Source: Ooceraea biroi
Taxonomy: Eukaryota > Arthropoda > Insecta > Hymenoptera > Formicidae
Reading direction: 5' to 3'
Length of the DNA stretch: 64,000 nucleotides
NCBI RefSeq assembly: GCF_003672135.1
Contig: NC_039515.1
Coordinates: 9,858,001-9,922,000 of the forward strand
Made by a program: the position numbers and the translations under genes. Positions 9,832 through 20,761 of the stretch are shown piece after piece (position 1 is the first letter of the stretch; every line of letters starts with the position of its first letter). The notes beneath the pieces are model-generated. The model did no database searches, was not told the origin of the DNA, and worked only from the letters and a program-made list of their open reading frames with translations.

Positions 9832-11030
9832 AATTACATATATAGTTATTAAACAGAAACCAGTTGGCTTCTTATATTTCTTTATGCAATTGACCTGAAT
9901 TTGGACTCTACTAGCTTTGTGTTTCATGGACAATATTATAAACAAATATTTGGCAGTCCTATGGGTTCATCGTTGTCACCAATTTTAGGGGATATGGTTT
10001 TGAGTGACTTGGAGAGTTGTTGCATTGGAAGTCTGGAGTTTGAAGTCAAAATCTTTTATAGATATGTCGACGACATTTTTACCATTTTACCAACTGACAA
10101 GATACAATACGTTTTAGATATCTTTAATAACTACCACCCAAGATTAAAGTTTACGGTGGAACGTGAATGCAATGACTTTCTTAATCAAGAGACACGGTAG
10201 TGTCTCGCGCCAAGTGTACGTTTTCTTGATACGACCGTCATCCGTGACAGTGGAATCTTAATTAACAATTGGTACAGGAAGCCGACCTTTTCCGGTCGTT
10301 ATATCAATTTCTTTGTCAGTAACCCGTTGAAACACAAGGTTAGTGTTATAACTAGTCTCGTCGACAGAGCAATTTTATTATCTGACAACAGATTTCACGA
10401 AAGTAATTTAGACATTGTAAAATCGATTCTGACTAATAACTGTCGTCCGGACTTTATACATGAACACATCACAAATAGATTGAAAATTATTAAACATAGG
10501 AATAAGAACAATAATGACGATGAGGTACAATTAAATGATAATAAGCATAAAAGTTTTATTACTATTCCGTATGTAGAGGAATATGTGATAAACTCGGTAG
10601 AATGTTTAGGCGTTGTCAACTTAATGTCGCTTATACAGTCTCAAACAAATTGGATTGCATAATTAAACGCGGTAAAGATTGTCTTGATAAAGGAAAGATA
10701 ACTGGCGTAGTCTATAAGATTAATTGTAACGCCTGCTATATCGGATAGACGAAAAGACATCTCGAGACACGTATAAATGAACATAAGTCTGATATAAAGA
10801 AACATCATGATAGTTGGTCTGTGGTTAGCAGACACAGAATGGTTCATGGTCATAGTTTCGATTGGTCAAACATTAACATCCTCCACCAGGAGAAACACCT
10901 GAGGAAAAGAGAGATGGCTGAAATGATATTCATAAAAAGATATAGTAATTCGATCAATCTCCAAAAAGACATTGAAAGCTTACCCAGTATATATGAGTCT
11001 ATTTTGACAAACATCATAACATCTCCTTGA
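9832..11030 (+). pseudogene. Penelope-like RT plus GIY-YIG endonuclease, right arm
   Basis: PLE polyprotein remnant. The RT palm part (9901-10200) has GSPMGSSLSPIL and YRYVDDIF. A short R-terminus insert at 10185-10225 stops the frame. The frame then resumes with FLDTTV-like coding, KPTFSGRYINF, and HKVSVITSLVDRAI (10327-10620). The GIY-YIG nuclease follows in another frame: GVVYKINCNACYIG (about 10708-10750, a stop after G), then TKRHLETRINEHK and a C-terminal part (10821-11030). Such elements use this nuclease to nick target DNA for primed reverse transcription. At least three frame breaks make it inactive. About 170 bp of 3' untranslated DNA follow. Confidence 0.88.
10185..10225 (+). repeat. 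R-terminus mini-insert in the Penelope RT (mirror copy near 9047-9087)
   Basis: The RT codons for N-D-F-L and D-T-T-V are separated by about 40 bp that match the terminus of the R repeat, including GAGACACGGTAGTGTCTC and CGCCAAGTGTACG. TTTCTT lies on both sides, as a short target duplication would. The identical insert is present in the mirrored left arm. Confidence 0.7.
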
Positions 11031-11208
11031 ATTCACTTGCCTGTTGACTGCCACCAATTACAGACGTGTTTCACCGCAAGTCGATCTTTGTCATATACAG
11101 AATTTTTAATCTTTTTCTGTCAGTAAATGTTTTAAATTGTGTTATTTTTGTACTCCAATAAATTGTATAGCTTGGTTTTTCTGTCCATTTTAGAATAAGA
11201 TCAAAAAA

Positions 11209-11560
11209 CACGGTAGTGTCTCGCGCCAAGTATACGCGCAGCGAGACCGACCGTGTACTATTACGCGACGCGACGTTTTCAGAGACGCTTAGATTATTAG
11301 ATCTCAGTAACGGCTCATCCGATCAACTTCTAAATAGGCTCAATGGATAGCTTGCGGTCGAATTATGTAATAAAAGTGTTTTCATTTTTTCTCCTACGTG
11401 CCCTACGAGCGGAGATATTGCGATGCAAAGTCTGAAATTGGCAAATTTCCGATTAAGAAACGTCGTCGTCATCATTATTATGTCATCGTCGTTTGTACAG
11501 TACAGTTTTGCTCCGATAGGTGGCAGCAGCGCCGATCTCATGCTGTTGGTATATCCGTGT
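11209..11560 (-). repeat. R repeat, copy B, first part
   Basis: Inverted match to 37627-37270: the terminus at 11209-11265 with CGCCAAGTA at 11224-11232, then CTCAGTAACGG, TACGTGCCCTACGAGCGGAG and AAGAAACGTCGTCGTC. It is interrupted at 11560 by a LINE and continues at 12643. Confidence 0.7.
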
Positions 11561-12629
11561 ACAGGCATAGAAGTTAGAAATATAGAACGAGTAAGTTAGC
11601 GTCAATTTTTACTTGTGAGGCGATGGCCATTTGTTGTGCCCTTAGACATTCCCAATCAACGGAAGTCAAAACGATTTCGGTTTTTTCAGATTCTCTTAGC
11701 GTGTTACAAGCAATTGTATCGTTTAATCTTTTAAGTAATAAATCTTATTTAATTAGAGAAATAATTAATTTAGTACAAAATCTGTTACAAAATGGCAGAC
11801 AGGTCACAATTTACTGGATACCTACTCATGTCGGCATACAGTATAACGAATTAGCGGATACGTTGACGAAGAATGCAATTAGAACAGGTATAGATACCGA
11901 CTTGCTTATACCAGCACAAGATATAAAAGCGCATTGGAAAGAAAAAATGTTCTCTGATCTTGATAATTATGTTAGAAGGGAAGGTAGGAGTAAGGGGATG
12001 AAATACTGTGATATGTTTTATAGTAATACCAGAAAACCGTGGTTTTACGATGTACACTTAGATAGAAGACAAATAGTTATAATCAATAGGCTGCATTCCG
12101 GACATACTTCTCTAAATCAAAGCTTATTTAATCACCACATAGTTGATTCTCCGTTATGTTTGTGTAATGACTACAATCAAACAGCGAATCATGTTTGTTG
12201 GCAATGTTTTCTATTCGATAATGAAAGACAACAGCTCCTCAGGGAGTTAAAGAGGCATAAGTTTTATAGTCCTTATAGTATTGAGCAAATTTTATATACA
12301 ATGAACTTAGGTGCTATTACAGCGTTAACTAACTTTCTAGAAACGATTAAAATCGCAGTCTAATAATGAGACTTATGCAAAGGAATTTATAAGTAATGAT
12401 ATGGTTGTGTACTGAATGAGTTTTGTATTCTTCGATAATCTTTGAATTTCATAGTTATTAAGGTGGTTATTGTTATACAACATATGTGCGAGAGGTTAAG
12501 AGTTCATATCACTCATGTTTTTCTTAAAAAAGTTTAAGGAATGTTTTTTTTTAATTTGTAAAGAGCGGGCAATATGGGCTAGTTCCCAGCGCCATATGTA
12601 TTTATATTTTGTTTTAATAAAAAAAAGTC
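11561..12629 (+). mobile_element. 5'-truncated LINE (RNase H-bearing non-LTR element)
   Basis: A 3' fragment of a non-LTR retrotransposon. It is flanked by the direct repeat GGTATATCCGTGT at 11548-11560 and 12630-12642, a target duplication. The right edge has an AATAAAAAAAA tail. The uninterrupted target appears at about 37286-37298. It has inserted into R copy B, between the two R segments. Confidence 0.85.
11587..12363 (+). CDS. LINE RNase H domain and C-terminal zinc finger (partial)
   Basis: The reading frame is open from inside the truncated 5' end to the stop at 12361. It encodes the C-terminal part of a LINE ORF2. An RNase H1-like domain shows VFSDSLSVLQAI (acidic residues), a central helix and YWIPTHVGIQYNELADTLTK (the second acidic pair). 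A cysteine/histidine cluster follows (PLCLCNDYNQTANHVCWQC), usual at the end of I/Jockey-group ORF2 proteins. RNase H removes the RNA template strand. RT and endonuclease are missing, so the copy is not autonomous although this piece has no internal stop. The first methionine (11623) is not the native start. Confidence 0.85.
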   Translation, partial: TSKLASIFTCEAMAICCALRHSQSTEVKTISVFSDSLSVLQAIVSFNLLSNKSYLIREIINLVQNLLQNGRQVTIYWIPTHVGIQYNELADTLTKNAIRTGIDTDLLIPAQDIKAHWKEKMFSDLDNYVRREGRSKGMKYCDMFYSNTRKPWFYDVHLDRRQIVIINRLHSGHTSLNQSLFNHHIVDSPLCLCNDYNQTANHVCWQCFLFDNERQQLLRELKRHKFYSPYSIEQILYTMNLGAITALTNFLETIKIAV

Positions 12630-12642
12630 GGTATATCCGTGT

Positions 12643-12772
12643 GACTCACACATAACGATCATATGTAGAGGCTCTACATTAGAAAACTCTAACTTATCGA
12701 CCCGACCGTCATGTTAAGTCACATGGATATATGGACAGCATCTCCGCTGGTCGGTGTACAAGTGTACAACGC
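12643..12772 (-). repeat. R repeat, copy B, middle part
   Basis: Reverse-complement match to about 37236-37345 (shared GACGGTCGGG, GCTGTCC and ACACTTGTAC segments). It joins the first R part across the LINE. It is cut at 12780 by the hAT element, whose target duplication GATGTAGT lies at 12773-12780. Confidence 0.7.
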
Positions 12773-13036
12773 GATGTAGTCAGCCCTGGATCTACACACA
12801 AGCTAGATAAGCTGTAGCTTAGGGCCTCACATTATAAGGGGCCTCCTAGACTCATTATTTCTTGTTAATAAAATTGGTATTATAAAATAATTTTTTAAAA
12901 TTATTTTTTGTTATTATGAACTACTTTTTATTAATTACATTTTTTATATTTATCACAAAAAATAATGTATTATAATATTTCTTCGTGAAGAGCTATAGAT
13001 TATAAAATCTTAGTTTTTTCTATTGGCTACAACTAA

Positions 13037-13138
13037 GGCTGTGTTTCGTTATTCACTGCCAGTACTGAAAATCTATAGTATACGCACGATGTAAACTATA
13101 AATTTTCAGTACTGTCGTCAGTGTATTTCAGAACGCAG
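13037..13138. mobile_element. Hairpin MITE with Harbinger-type signature
   Basis: The ends are GGCTGTGTTTCG and GAACGCAGCC, with TAA on both sides (about 13034-13036 and 13139-13141). The inner part is an inverted repeat around TTTTCAGTACTG. A 3-bp TAA duplication with GGCTG ends fits PIF/Harbinger MITEs. A related hairpin is at 41056-41214. Confidence 0.65.
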
Positions 13139-13356
13139 CCTAAAATATATGAAAACTTATTTATTTGTAACTATGGAGACGGTATGGTACGTCCGCGCCG
13201 CGGACTCTGCGGTTGCACTGAGGCAATTGTTTTTACGTTCGATATCCAGAGAGAACAGCCAGAGCGCTTGAATGCATTTCTAGTACAGAAGACAGTTTAT
13301 CACTGATTTACTTCCGTGCTTGGTTCAAGTTTTATTTAAGATATCTAATATTAAAA

Positions 13357-13600
13357 ATGAAGAGAAGGTTTACAAGTGGATGTGAAAAGAGGAAGAAGAA
13401 GAAGTTATTAGAAGCTGAATTATCTAATTTACCCCAAATTGACAGTTACTTTAAAATAACACAAAATGAGGATTTATTTATTGGGAATCAACCTGATGTA
13501 CCAACTACTTCTACAAATATTTCTATAAATACTCCTACAGATACTACATCTGAAACTGTAGACAGTAGAACGGACGTTATTTCTCCTAATACTTCTAAAG
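13357..13600 (+). pseudogene. hAT transposase, first exon
   Basis: Starts at ATG 13357 with a lysine/arginine-rich segment (MKRRFTSGCEKRKKKKLLEA) then LSNLPQIDSYF. This is the usual opening of ZMYM1-like hAT proteins. A good splice donor (AAAG/GTGAGT) lies at 13600/13601. The intron to 14363 is AT-rich and holds no gene that I can see. Confidence 0.7.
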
Positions 13601-14363
13601 GTGAGTATATACTAAAAAATGAACAATGAACGAACAACATGAAAGACATAAGGATTTTGTTTTATTCTGTCTCGATTTTTTAAAGTCAATATGCCGAAAT
13701 CAGATAAACAAGAGTTGGTCACCCTAGTTCATGCCTTATTCGTTTCTTTTCATATTTCATTTAACATATCCGCTTTCAATTCAATTTTGTATTCGTATTT
13801 ACAAGCAATAAAAGCAAACATGTCAAACAATACAATAATTAATGTAAAATTTATTATAATTACTAATATAAAAGTCTACTCGAATTTGAAAAATTATTAT
13901 TAATATAGTTAAAGTATAATTTGCAAAGCTAATAATTATTATCATCAAATTTATTCAGGTTTTATTTATTCGACCTTTTTATTGTATTATTTTAAATAAT
14001 TTGAGAACTTTAAATGATTTCCACTTAGCATTATTTTGTAACTTTTTAATTTGTAACTTTTTCAACTTTTGTTATGAATAATAACACGAAAATGAAAAAC
14101 AATACGGATTTTCTTCCGAACAATAACGAATAAATATGTGATATATAATATTTTCATACAACTTATGAACATTTTTTATTAACAAGTTAAACCAAATACG
14201 AATTGAAAGTTCTTCGCATTCACATTCGTATTTAATATACATTTCGTATTATAATATACATATTTTTCAAATTATATGCAAAAAAAAGAAATTTGCATTT
14301 TCTTTTTCGTTTAGTGTTCTTTTGGTATATATCCACTTTAAAGAAACTACGATTATATTTTAG

Positions 14364-15416
14364 ATGAAACAAGAAGCTCTCAAGAAAACATCTATATAAA
14401 ATATAATGATGTCGGCCTATGGAAAACTTGAACGAAGGATGATATTTCGTTTTGGGTTCAAAAAGGACCTGTTGATTGCCAACATTGGACGGATTCATTT
14501 AAAAACTCCAAACAGATATATAAAAATCAAATAAGATATTGCTCTCGAGGGCTTTTCTATTCCACAAAAATTAATGGTGAAAAATATAACGAGAATGGTT
14601 AGTGTATTCTCCATCAACTGGATGTGTTTATTGTTTCGTATGCAAACTTTTTTCAACTTCAAACTGCGCTTTAGCTAATAATGGTTTTAATGATTGGCGA
14701 AATCCTATTATAATTAAACAACACGAGAATTCCAGTTATCATAGAGCAGCTTTACTCACATATTTAACAAGAAAAGGTGAATCTACTTTAAATACAAAAT
14801 TAGATAAACAAATCATGAAAGAACAAAAATATTGGAGACAAGTGCTTCAGCGTGTTGTTGCAGTTATATCTACATTGACAGAACGAGGATTGCCATTTCG
14901 AGGCACTGATGAAAAATTTGATTTACCTCGAAATGGAAATTTTCTCGGATTATTAGAATTAATTGCTCAATTTGATCAATTTCTTGCTGATCATATTGAC
15001 CGTTATGGGAATTCTAAAAAGTTATCATATCTATCTAAAACAATATATGACGAAATTATTGATTTAATGGCTAAAAAGGTAAGAGATTCCATTTTTGAAG
15101 ATTTAAGAAAAGCTGGATATTTTAGTTTATCTGTTGACTCTACACCTGATTTGTCACATATTGATCAATTAACTGTTATTGTGAGATATGTTTCTCCTCA
15201 TGATGGTTATCTCGTTGAACGATTTTTAACATTCATACTAATAGAAAACCATTCTGGAGAAAATTTAGCCAGTGTAGTACTTAATTATATTACAAATGGG
15301 TGTAACATTGATTTTAATAAATGTAGAGGTCACTCTTATGATAACGCGGCCAATATGTCAGGAAGATATAAGGGTATGCAGAAAAAAATTTTAGAAAAAT
15401 ATAAATATGCTACATA
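14364..15416 (+). pseudogene. hAT transposase, TTF zinc finger and DUF4371 region
   Basis: The exon begins after ATATTTTAG. It encodes QKGPVDCQHWTDSF, RYCSRGLFYSTKING and YSPSTGCVYCFVCKLFS, the TTF-type zinc finger that binds transposon DNA. Then LTERGLPFRGTDEKF and the RNase H-like start FSLSVDSTPDLSHIDQLTV and RGHSYDNAANMSGRYKGMQ, with catalytic aspartates visible in both. A stop near 14430 and a frameshift near 14598 break it. From 14602 the frame stays open to the DD41D insertion at 15417, where the codons for Y-A-T-Y are split. Confidence 0.85.
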
Positions 15417-16486
15417 CAGGGTGATTCAAAACAACTTCATGTCCTTGAAATGTCGTATTCCTGGTTGAATTCTGAGACGATTTTTCCTTTACCAAAATTT
15501 TCTCCGAAGCTTAGTTTTTGAATTATAAAAAGAAATAATTGTCGAATAACAGGCCGCGCGTGAGAGGCAGACAGGGGCGGCGCGCGGCGCGACTCACCGC
15601 GGCGCTTACGCGGGACGCTCAGCTGATCGCTACATACGATCTCTCATAATTCTCTCTCATGATTCTCTCTCTCACTCACTCACTCTTTGTTTTTATAATT
15701 GAAAAACTAAGCTTCAGGGACAATTTGGAAAAGAGAAAGTCTCAGAATTGAGTCAGGAATACGACATTTCTCTCACTCACTTACCTTGTAGAGAATGACT
15801 TCGTGTGTTGTAGTTCCTTGGAAAAGACGAATCGATCATAATCAATATTTTATTCTTCCACACACAAATTTTACGCAGATATTCAATCACAGTTTCGAGA
15901 CACTGAGAGTTCACAGCAGAGTAATTAATCGAAAGTTTTTTTTATAAACTATTACGTTTCACTCACTCGATCAATGAAACGAGAAATGTACTAATGACTC
16001 TCAATCACTCGCCGACTAAAAATCACTCACAAGAAAGAAAGAAACACGCAACACAACACAACGCACGGTACACAACATGTTTCTAACCTCAACACATGTT
16101 TACGCGGTGACAGGAAGCAGTCGACTGATTTTTTATTATGATTGTACTAGCGTTGTCCAACTTGTGATCGGTTGAGGCCTCAGTATTCAGATCGTGGCAA
16201 TTCGAAAAGTATAAAACGTATAATGCCGTATGATGTTCGTTTTGAGTTTAATTAAAATAGTGTTTTTAAAATATTTAATATTTTATTACACTTTATTATT
16301 TAAAAGCAATCATAATATGAAAAAATTTGAATTAAAACTCTTGTAACTTTTTCTTACATTTTGATAAATGTAAGATATTCGACGTAAAAAATATTAGTCG
16401 CCCTGAAAAGGGCGAATTACTTTTGATCGTCCTGAAAAGGACGGATTGTTTTTGGTCGTCCTGAAAAGAACGGATTGTGATTCTCT

Positions 16487-17578
16487 TTTACAAGAGATGC
16501 TCAAAATGGCCCCCGTCCATTCGAATGCAGGCCCTCATCCGTCGTAACAAATTTCTTTGCACATTTTCCATCACGTCGTCTTCGATGGTCCATATGGCTT
16601 CCCGCAATCTTCCTTCAAATCTTCTAGGCTTTCGGGATGCGTTTTATAAATCATCTCTTTTGCAATGACCCCAAAGGAAGAAGTCCAGCGGATTGAGATC
16701 CGGGGATCTCGCAGGCCAACGTATCGGGCCATATCGACCCATCCAGCGTCCAGGGAACTGCCGATTTAGAAAATTGGTCACAATTCTTCCGTTGTGTGGC
16801 CCAGCACCGTCTTGTTGGAATATTATTTTGCTTCTTTCGTACAACGGCACTTCTTCTAAAAATTCTGGTAAATTGTCGCTTAACAATTCCAGATATGTTG
16901 CGGCAGTTAAAATGTCTGGAAGAATAATTGGACCTAGGATTTCAGTTCCAAAAATTCCACTCCAGACATTCATCTTCCAACGAGTCTGAAAGTTCCTGAC
17001 TCGTGTACCGCCGGGATTTTCCTTGCTCCATAAGTGCATGTTGTGCGAATTAAATACCCCTTCTCGTGTATAGCGTTAAATAGCGTAAATAGCGATTCAT
17101 CGCTAAATATCACACGAGAAGGGAATGTGGGATCTTGTTCTGTTCTTCTTATAAAATCTTCGCAGAACCTTCTTCTCAGAGGATAATCTTCTGGTTGTAA
17201 ATGCTGTACGCGGGTGTAATGAAACGCGTGCAGCTTTTCTTCTTTTAAGATCCTCTGTACGGTTGAATATGCTAAATTGTGTTCTCGAGCAATGATCCGA
17301 ATACTTGTTTCGGGATTTTGCTCGACAGCGCAAACAACTGTCTCTGTATTTCGAAAATTTCTTGCGCGACGATCTCTCCCTGTGTCGTGTTTGTTCGGCA
17401 GGACATTCCCTGTTTCGTACAACCTTTGCGCTGCACCAAGTATGACACGGGCCGACGGATGTCTTGGTCTATTTGGGTATAATTCGACGTATCTTCTTGC
17501 AGCAACGTTATGCTGCCCGTTGCATTCGCCGAGTGCCATCAGCATATCGTAGTATTCTTCGTATGTGTATGCTGCCAT
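16487..17578 (-). pseudogene. DD41D transposase, left copy, frameshifted
   Basis: Tc1/mariner-superfamily transposase. The N-terminal helix-turn-helix region (YTYEEYYDMLMALGECNG, AARRYVELYPNRPRHPS, ETGNVL) is followed by RIIAREHNLAYSTVQRIL, then FSDESLFT (first D), QQDGAGPHNG (second D) and SPDLNPLDFF (third D). Counting gives 41 residues between the second and third aspartates, the rosa/DD41D spacing. The first frame runs from 17578 to 16970. A frame break near 17070 is shared with the mirrored copy, and an extra A near 16662 is private to this copy. It is transcribed outward from the palindrome centre. Confidence 0.88.
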
Positions 17579-17723
17579 GTCGTTCTCCTAATGCTTCTTC
17601 TAATGTCGTTCTTCTAATAATCAAGGGATTATTGATTGCAGTATCGATCGCTTCATCCTATTTATACGATCTTCGCGGGGAGTCGATACCCCCTCCGCGA
17701 CCCCCCTGACGAATCGCGGATTT

Positions 17724-17769
17724 CGCGACACGCGACACGCGACACGCGACACGCGACACGCGACTCGCG
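17724..17769. repeat. GCGACAC tandem repeat at the palindrome centre
   Basis: About six units of CGCGACA sit at the fold of the DD41D palindrome. They are flanked by GC-rich arms (CCCCCTCCGCGACCCCCC and complement) and by TATAAATA-like sequence at about 17660 and 17830, positioned as divergent promoters for the two transposases. Confidence 0.7.
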
Positions 17770-17914
17770 AAATCCGTGATTCGTCAGGGGGGTCGCGGAG
17801 GGGGTATCGACCCCCCGCGAAGATCGTATAAATAGGATGAAGCGATCGATACTGCAATCAATAATCCCTTGATTATTAGAAGAACGACATTAGAAGAAGC
17901 ATTAGGAGAACGAC

Positions 17915-19006
17915 ATGGCAGCATACACATACGAAGAATACTACGATATGCTGATGGCACTCGGCGAATGCAACGGGCAGCATAACGTTGCTGCAAGAAG
18001 ATACGTCGAATTATACCCAAATAGACCAAGACATCCGTCGGCCCGTGTCATACTTGGTGCAGCGCAAAGGTTGTACGAAACAGGGAATGTCCTGCCGAAC
18101 AAACACGACACAGGGAGAGATCGTCGCGCAAGAAATTTTCGAAATACAGAGACAGTTGTTTGCGCTGTCGAGCAAAATCCCGAAACAAGTATTCGGATCA
18201 TTGCTCGAGAACACAATTTAGCATATTCAACCGTACAGAGGATCTTAAAAGAAGAAAAGCTGCACGCGTTTCATTACACCCGCGATACAGCATTTACAAC
18301 CAGAAGATTATCCTCTGAGAAGAAGGTTCTGCGAAGATTTTATAAGAAGAACAGAACAAGATCCCACATTCCCTTCTCGTGTGATATTTAGCGATGAATC
18401 GCTATTTACGCTATTTAACGCTATACACGAGAAGGGGTATTTAATTCGCACAACATGCACTTATGGAGCAAGGAAAATCCCGGCGGTACACGAGTCAGGA
18501 ACTTTCAGACTCGTTGGAAGATGAATGTCTGGAGTGGAATTTTTGGAACTGAAATCCTAGGTCCAATTATTCTTCCAGACATTTTAACTGCCGCAACATA
18601 TCTGGAATTGTTAAGCGACAATTTACCAGAATTTTTAGAAGAAGTGCCGTTGTACGAAAGAAGCAAAATAATATTCCAACAAGACGGTGCTGGGCCACAC
18701 AACGGAAGAATTGTGACCAATTTTCTAAATCGGCAGTTCCCTGGACGCTGGATGGGTCGATATGGCCCGATACGTTGGCCTGCGAGATCCCCGGATCTCA
18801 ATCCGCTGGACTTCTTCCTTTGGGGTCATTGCAAAGAGATGATTTATAAAACGCATCCCGAAAGCCTAGAAGATTTGGAAGGAAGATTGCGGGAAGCCAT
18901 ATGGACCATCGAAGACGACGTGATGGAAAATGTGCAAAGAAATTTGTTACGACGGATGAGGGCCTGCATTCGAATGGACGGGGGCCATTTTGAGCATCTC
19001 TTGTAA
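17915..19006 (+). pseudogene. DD41D transposase, right copy, frameshifted
   Basis: Mirror of the left copy and nearly identical. The start ATG at 17915 lies about 170 bp from the fold. The first part runs to 18391. It carries a private one-base insertion near 18285 (CGCGATACAGC against CGCGTACAGC in the left copy) and the shared frame break near 18420. From 18455 to the stop at 19006 the catalytic half is uninterrupted (RWKMNVWSGIFG, QQDGAGPHNG, RSPDLNPLDFFLWGHCK, ending GGHFEHLL). Neither copy is intact, but their private lesions differ. Confidence 0.88.
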
Positions 19007-20076
19007 AAGAGAATCACAATCCGTTCTTTTCAGGACGACCAAAAACAATCCGTCCTTTTCAGGACGATCAAAAGTAATTCGCCCTTTTCAGGGCGACTAA
19101 TATTTTTTACGTCGAATATCTTACATTTATCAAAATGTAAGAAAAAGTTACAAGAGTTTTAATTCAAATTTTTTCATATTATGATTGCTTTTAAATAATA
19201 AAGTGTAATAAAATATTAAATATTTTAAAAACACTATTTTAATTAAACTCAAAACGAACATCATACGGCATTATACGTTTTATACTTTTCGAATTGCCAC
19301 GATCTGAATACTGAGGCCTCAACCGATCACAAGTTGGACAACGCTAGTACAATCATAATAAAAAATCAGTCGACTGCTTCCTGTCACCGCGTAAACATGT
19401 GTTGAGGTTAGAAACATGTTGTGTACCGTGCGTTGTGTTGTGTTGCGTGTTTCTTTCTTTCTTGTGAGTGATTTTTAGTCGGCGAGTGATTGAGAGTCAT
19501 TAGTACATTTCTCGTTTCATTGATCGAGTGAGTGAACGTAATAGTTTATAAAAAAACTTTCGATTAATTACTCTGCTGTGAACTCTCAGTGTCTCGAAAC
19601 TGTGATTGAATATTGCGTAAATTTGTGTGTGGAAGAATAAAATATTGATTATGATCGATTCGTCTTTTCCAAGGAACTACAACACACGAAGTCATTCTCT
19701 ACAAGGTAAGTGAGTGAGAGAAATGTCGTATTCCTGACTCAATTCTGAGACTTTCTCTTTTTCCAAATTGTCCCTGAAGCTTAGTTTTTCAATTATTAAA
19801 AACAAAGAGTGAGTGAGTGAGAGAGAGAATCATGAGAGAGAATTATGAGAGATCGTATGTAGCGATCAGCTGAGCGTCCCGCGTAAGCGCCGCGGTGAGT
19901 CGCGCCGCGCGCCGCCCCTGTCTGCCTCTCACGCGCGGCCTGTTATTCGACAATTATTTCTTTTTATAATTCAAAAACTAAGCTTCGGAGAAAATTTTGG
20001 TAAAGGAAAAATCGTCTCAGAATTCAACCAGGAATACGACATTTCAAGGACATGAAGTGTTTTGAATCACCCTGTA

Positions 20077-20761
20077 TATTCCTTGTGCTGGATATTCGTT
20101 AAATTTGGTTGGATGCACTGCGGTTAATTTTTGTATAGATGCAGTAAATTTTTTTGCGATTTTGCAACAAATATAATATATTTTTCTTCTTCGACAAAAC
20201 GATGGTCCATTTTAAAATCCAGTTTGGGATCTAATTCTGAAATTCCAAAACGTCGTTCTGATACAAGATGGGAAGCAAATGTTAGAGCTACAAGAGCAGT
20301 TTTGAAAAATTATGATTTAATTATTGACGCTTTAAAAACATTTGAAGATAATGAATATGAAAACAGAGAAACTAAAAGAGAAGCATCTATTATTCACGAG
20401 AAAATGGAAGAATTGGAATTTATGTTTATGCTTATATTATACAATAATATATTGGAAAAAATTTCAAAAAACTAGCAAAATATTACAAGATCCTCAAACA
20501 TCATTAAATAAATGTTCAAACTATATGCATATTTATCAGGATTTATAAAAGAAACCAGAAATAATTTCGATCAATTTGAACAAAATGGCGAAAGAAAAAT
20601 TACGAGATGATATAGATTATAAGAGCGCAAAAAAAGAAAAAGATTGAGAAAAGTACAAATTAATGATGGAAGTGCACCAGACATCAATGATCTTTCATCT
20701 AGAGATTAATTCCGAATAAAATCTTTTATTCCTATTATGGACTCTTTAGAAGCCAATTTAC
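20077..20761 (+). pseudogene. hAT transposase, central part
   Basis: Continues the hAT gene after the DD41D element: CAGYSLNLVG then ILKSSLGSNSEIPKRRSDTRWEANVRAT and KNYDLIIDAL, a conserved ZMYM1-like segment ending in a helical region. Stops or frameshifts occur near 20160, 20475, 20610 and 20707. It ends at SLEANLR where the MULE-like element interrupts it. Confidence 0.8.

Larger units (their letters stand above)
15417..20074. mobile_element. Palindromic DD41D (rosa-type) Tc1/mariner element, 4,658 bp
   Basis: The ends are CAGGGTGATTCAAAAC and its complement, with TA on both sides (15415-15416, 20075-20076). Removing it with one TA restores the hAT reading frame. The whole element is a palindrome folding at about 17746. 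Each half carries outer repeats, a GC-rich block, and one transposase pointing outward from the centre. The outermost 350 bp of each half also contains an internal inverted pair (15451-15540 with 15690-15767). It looks like a fold-back derivative of an ordinary DD41D transposon. Confidence 0.88.
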
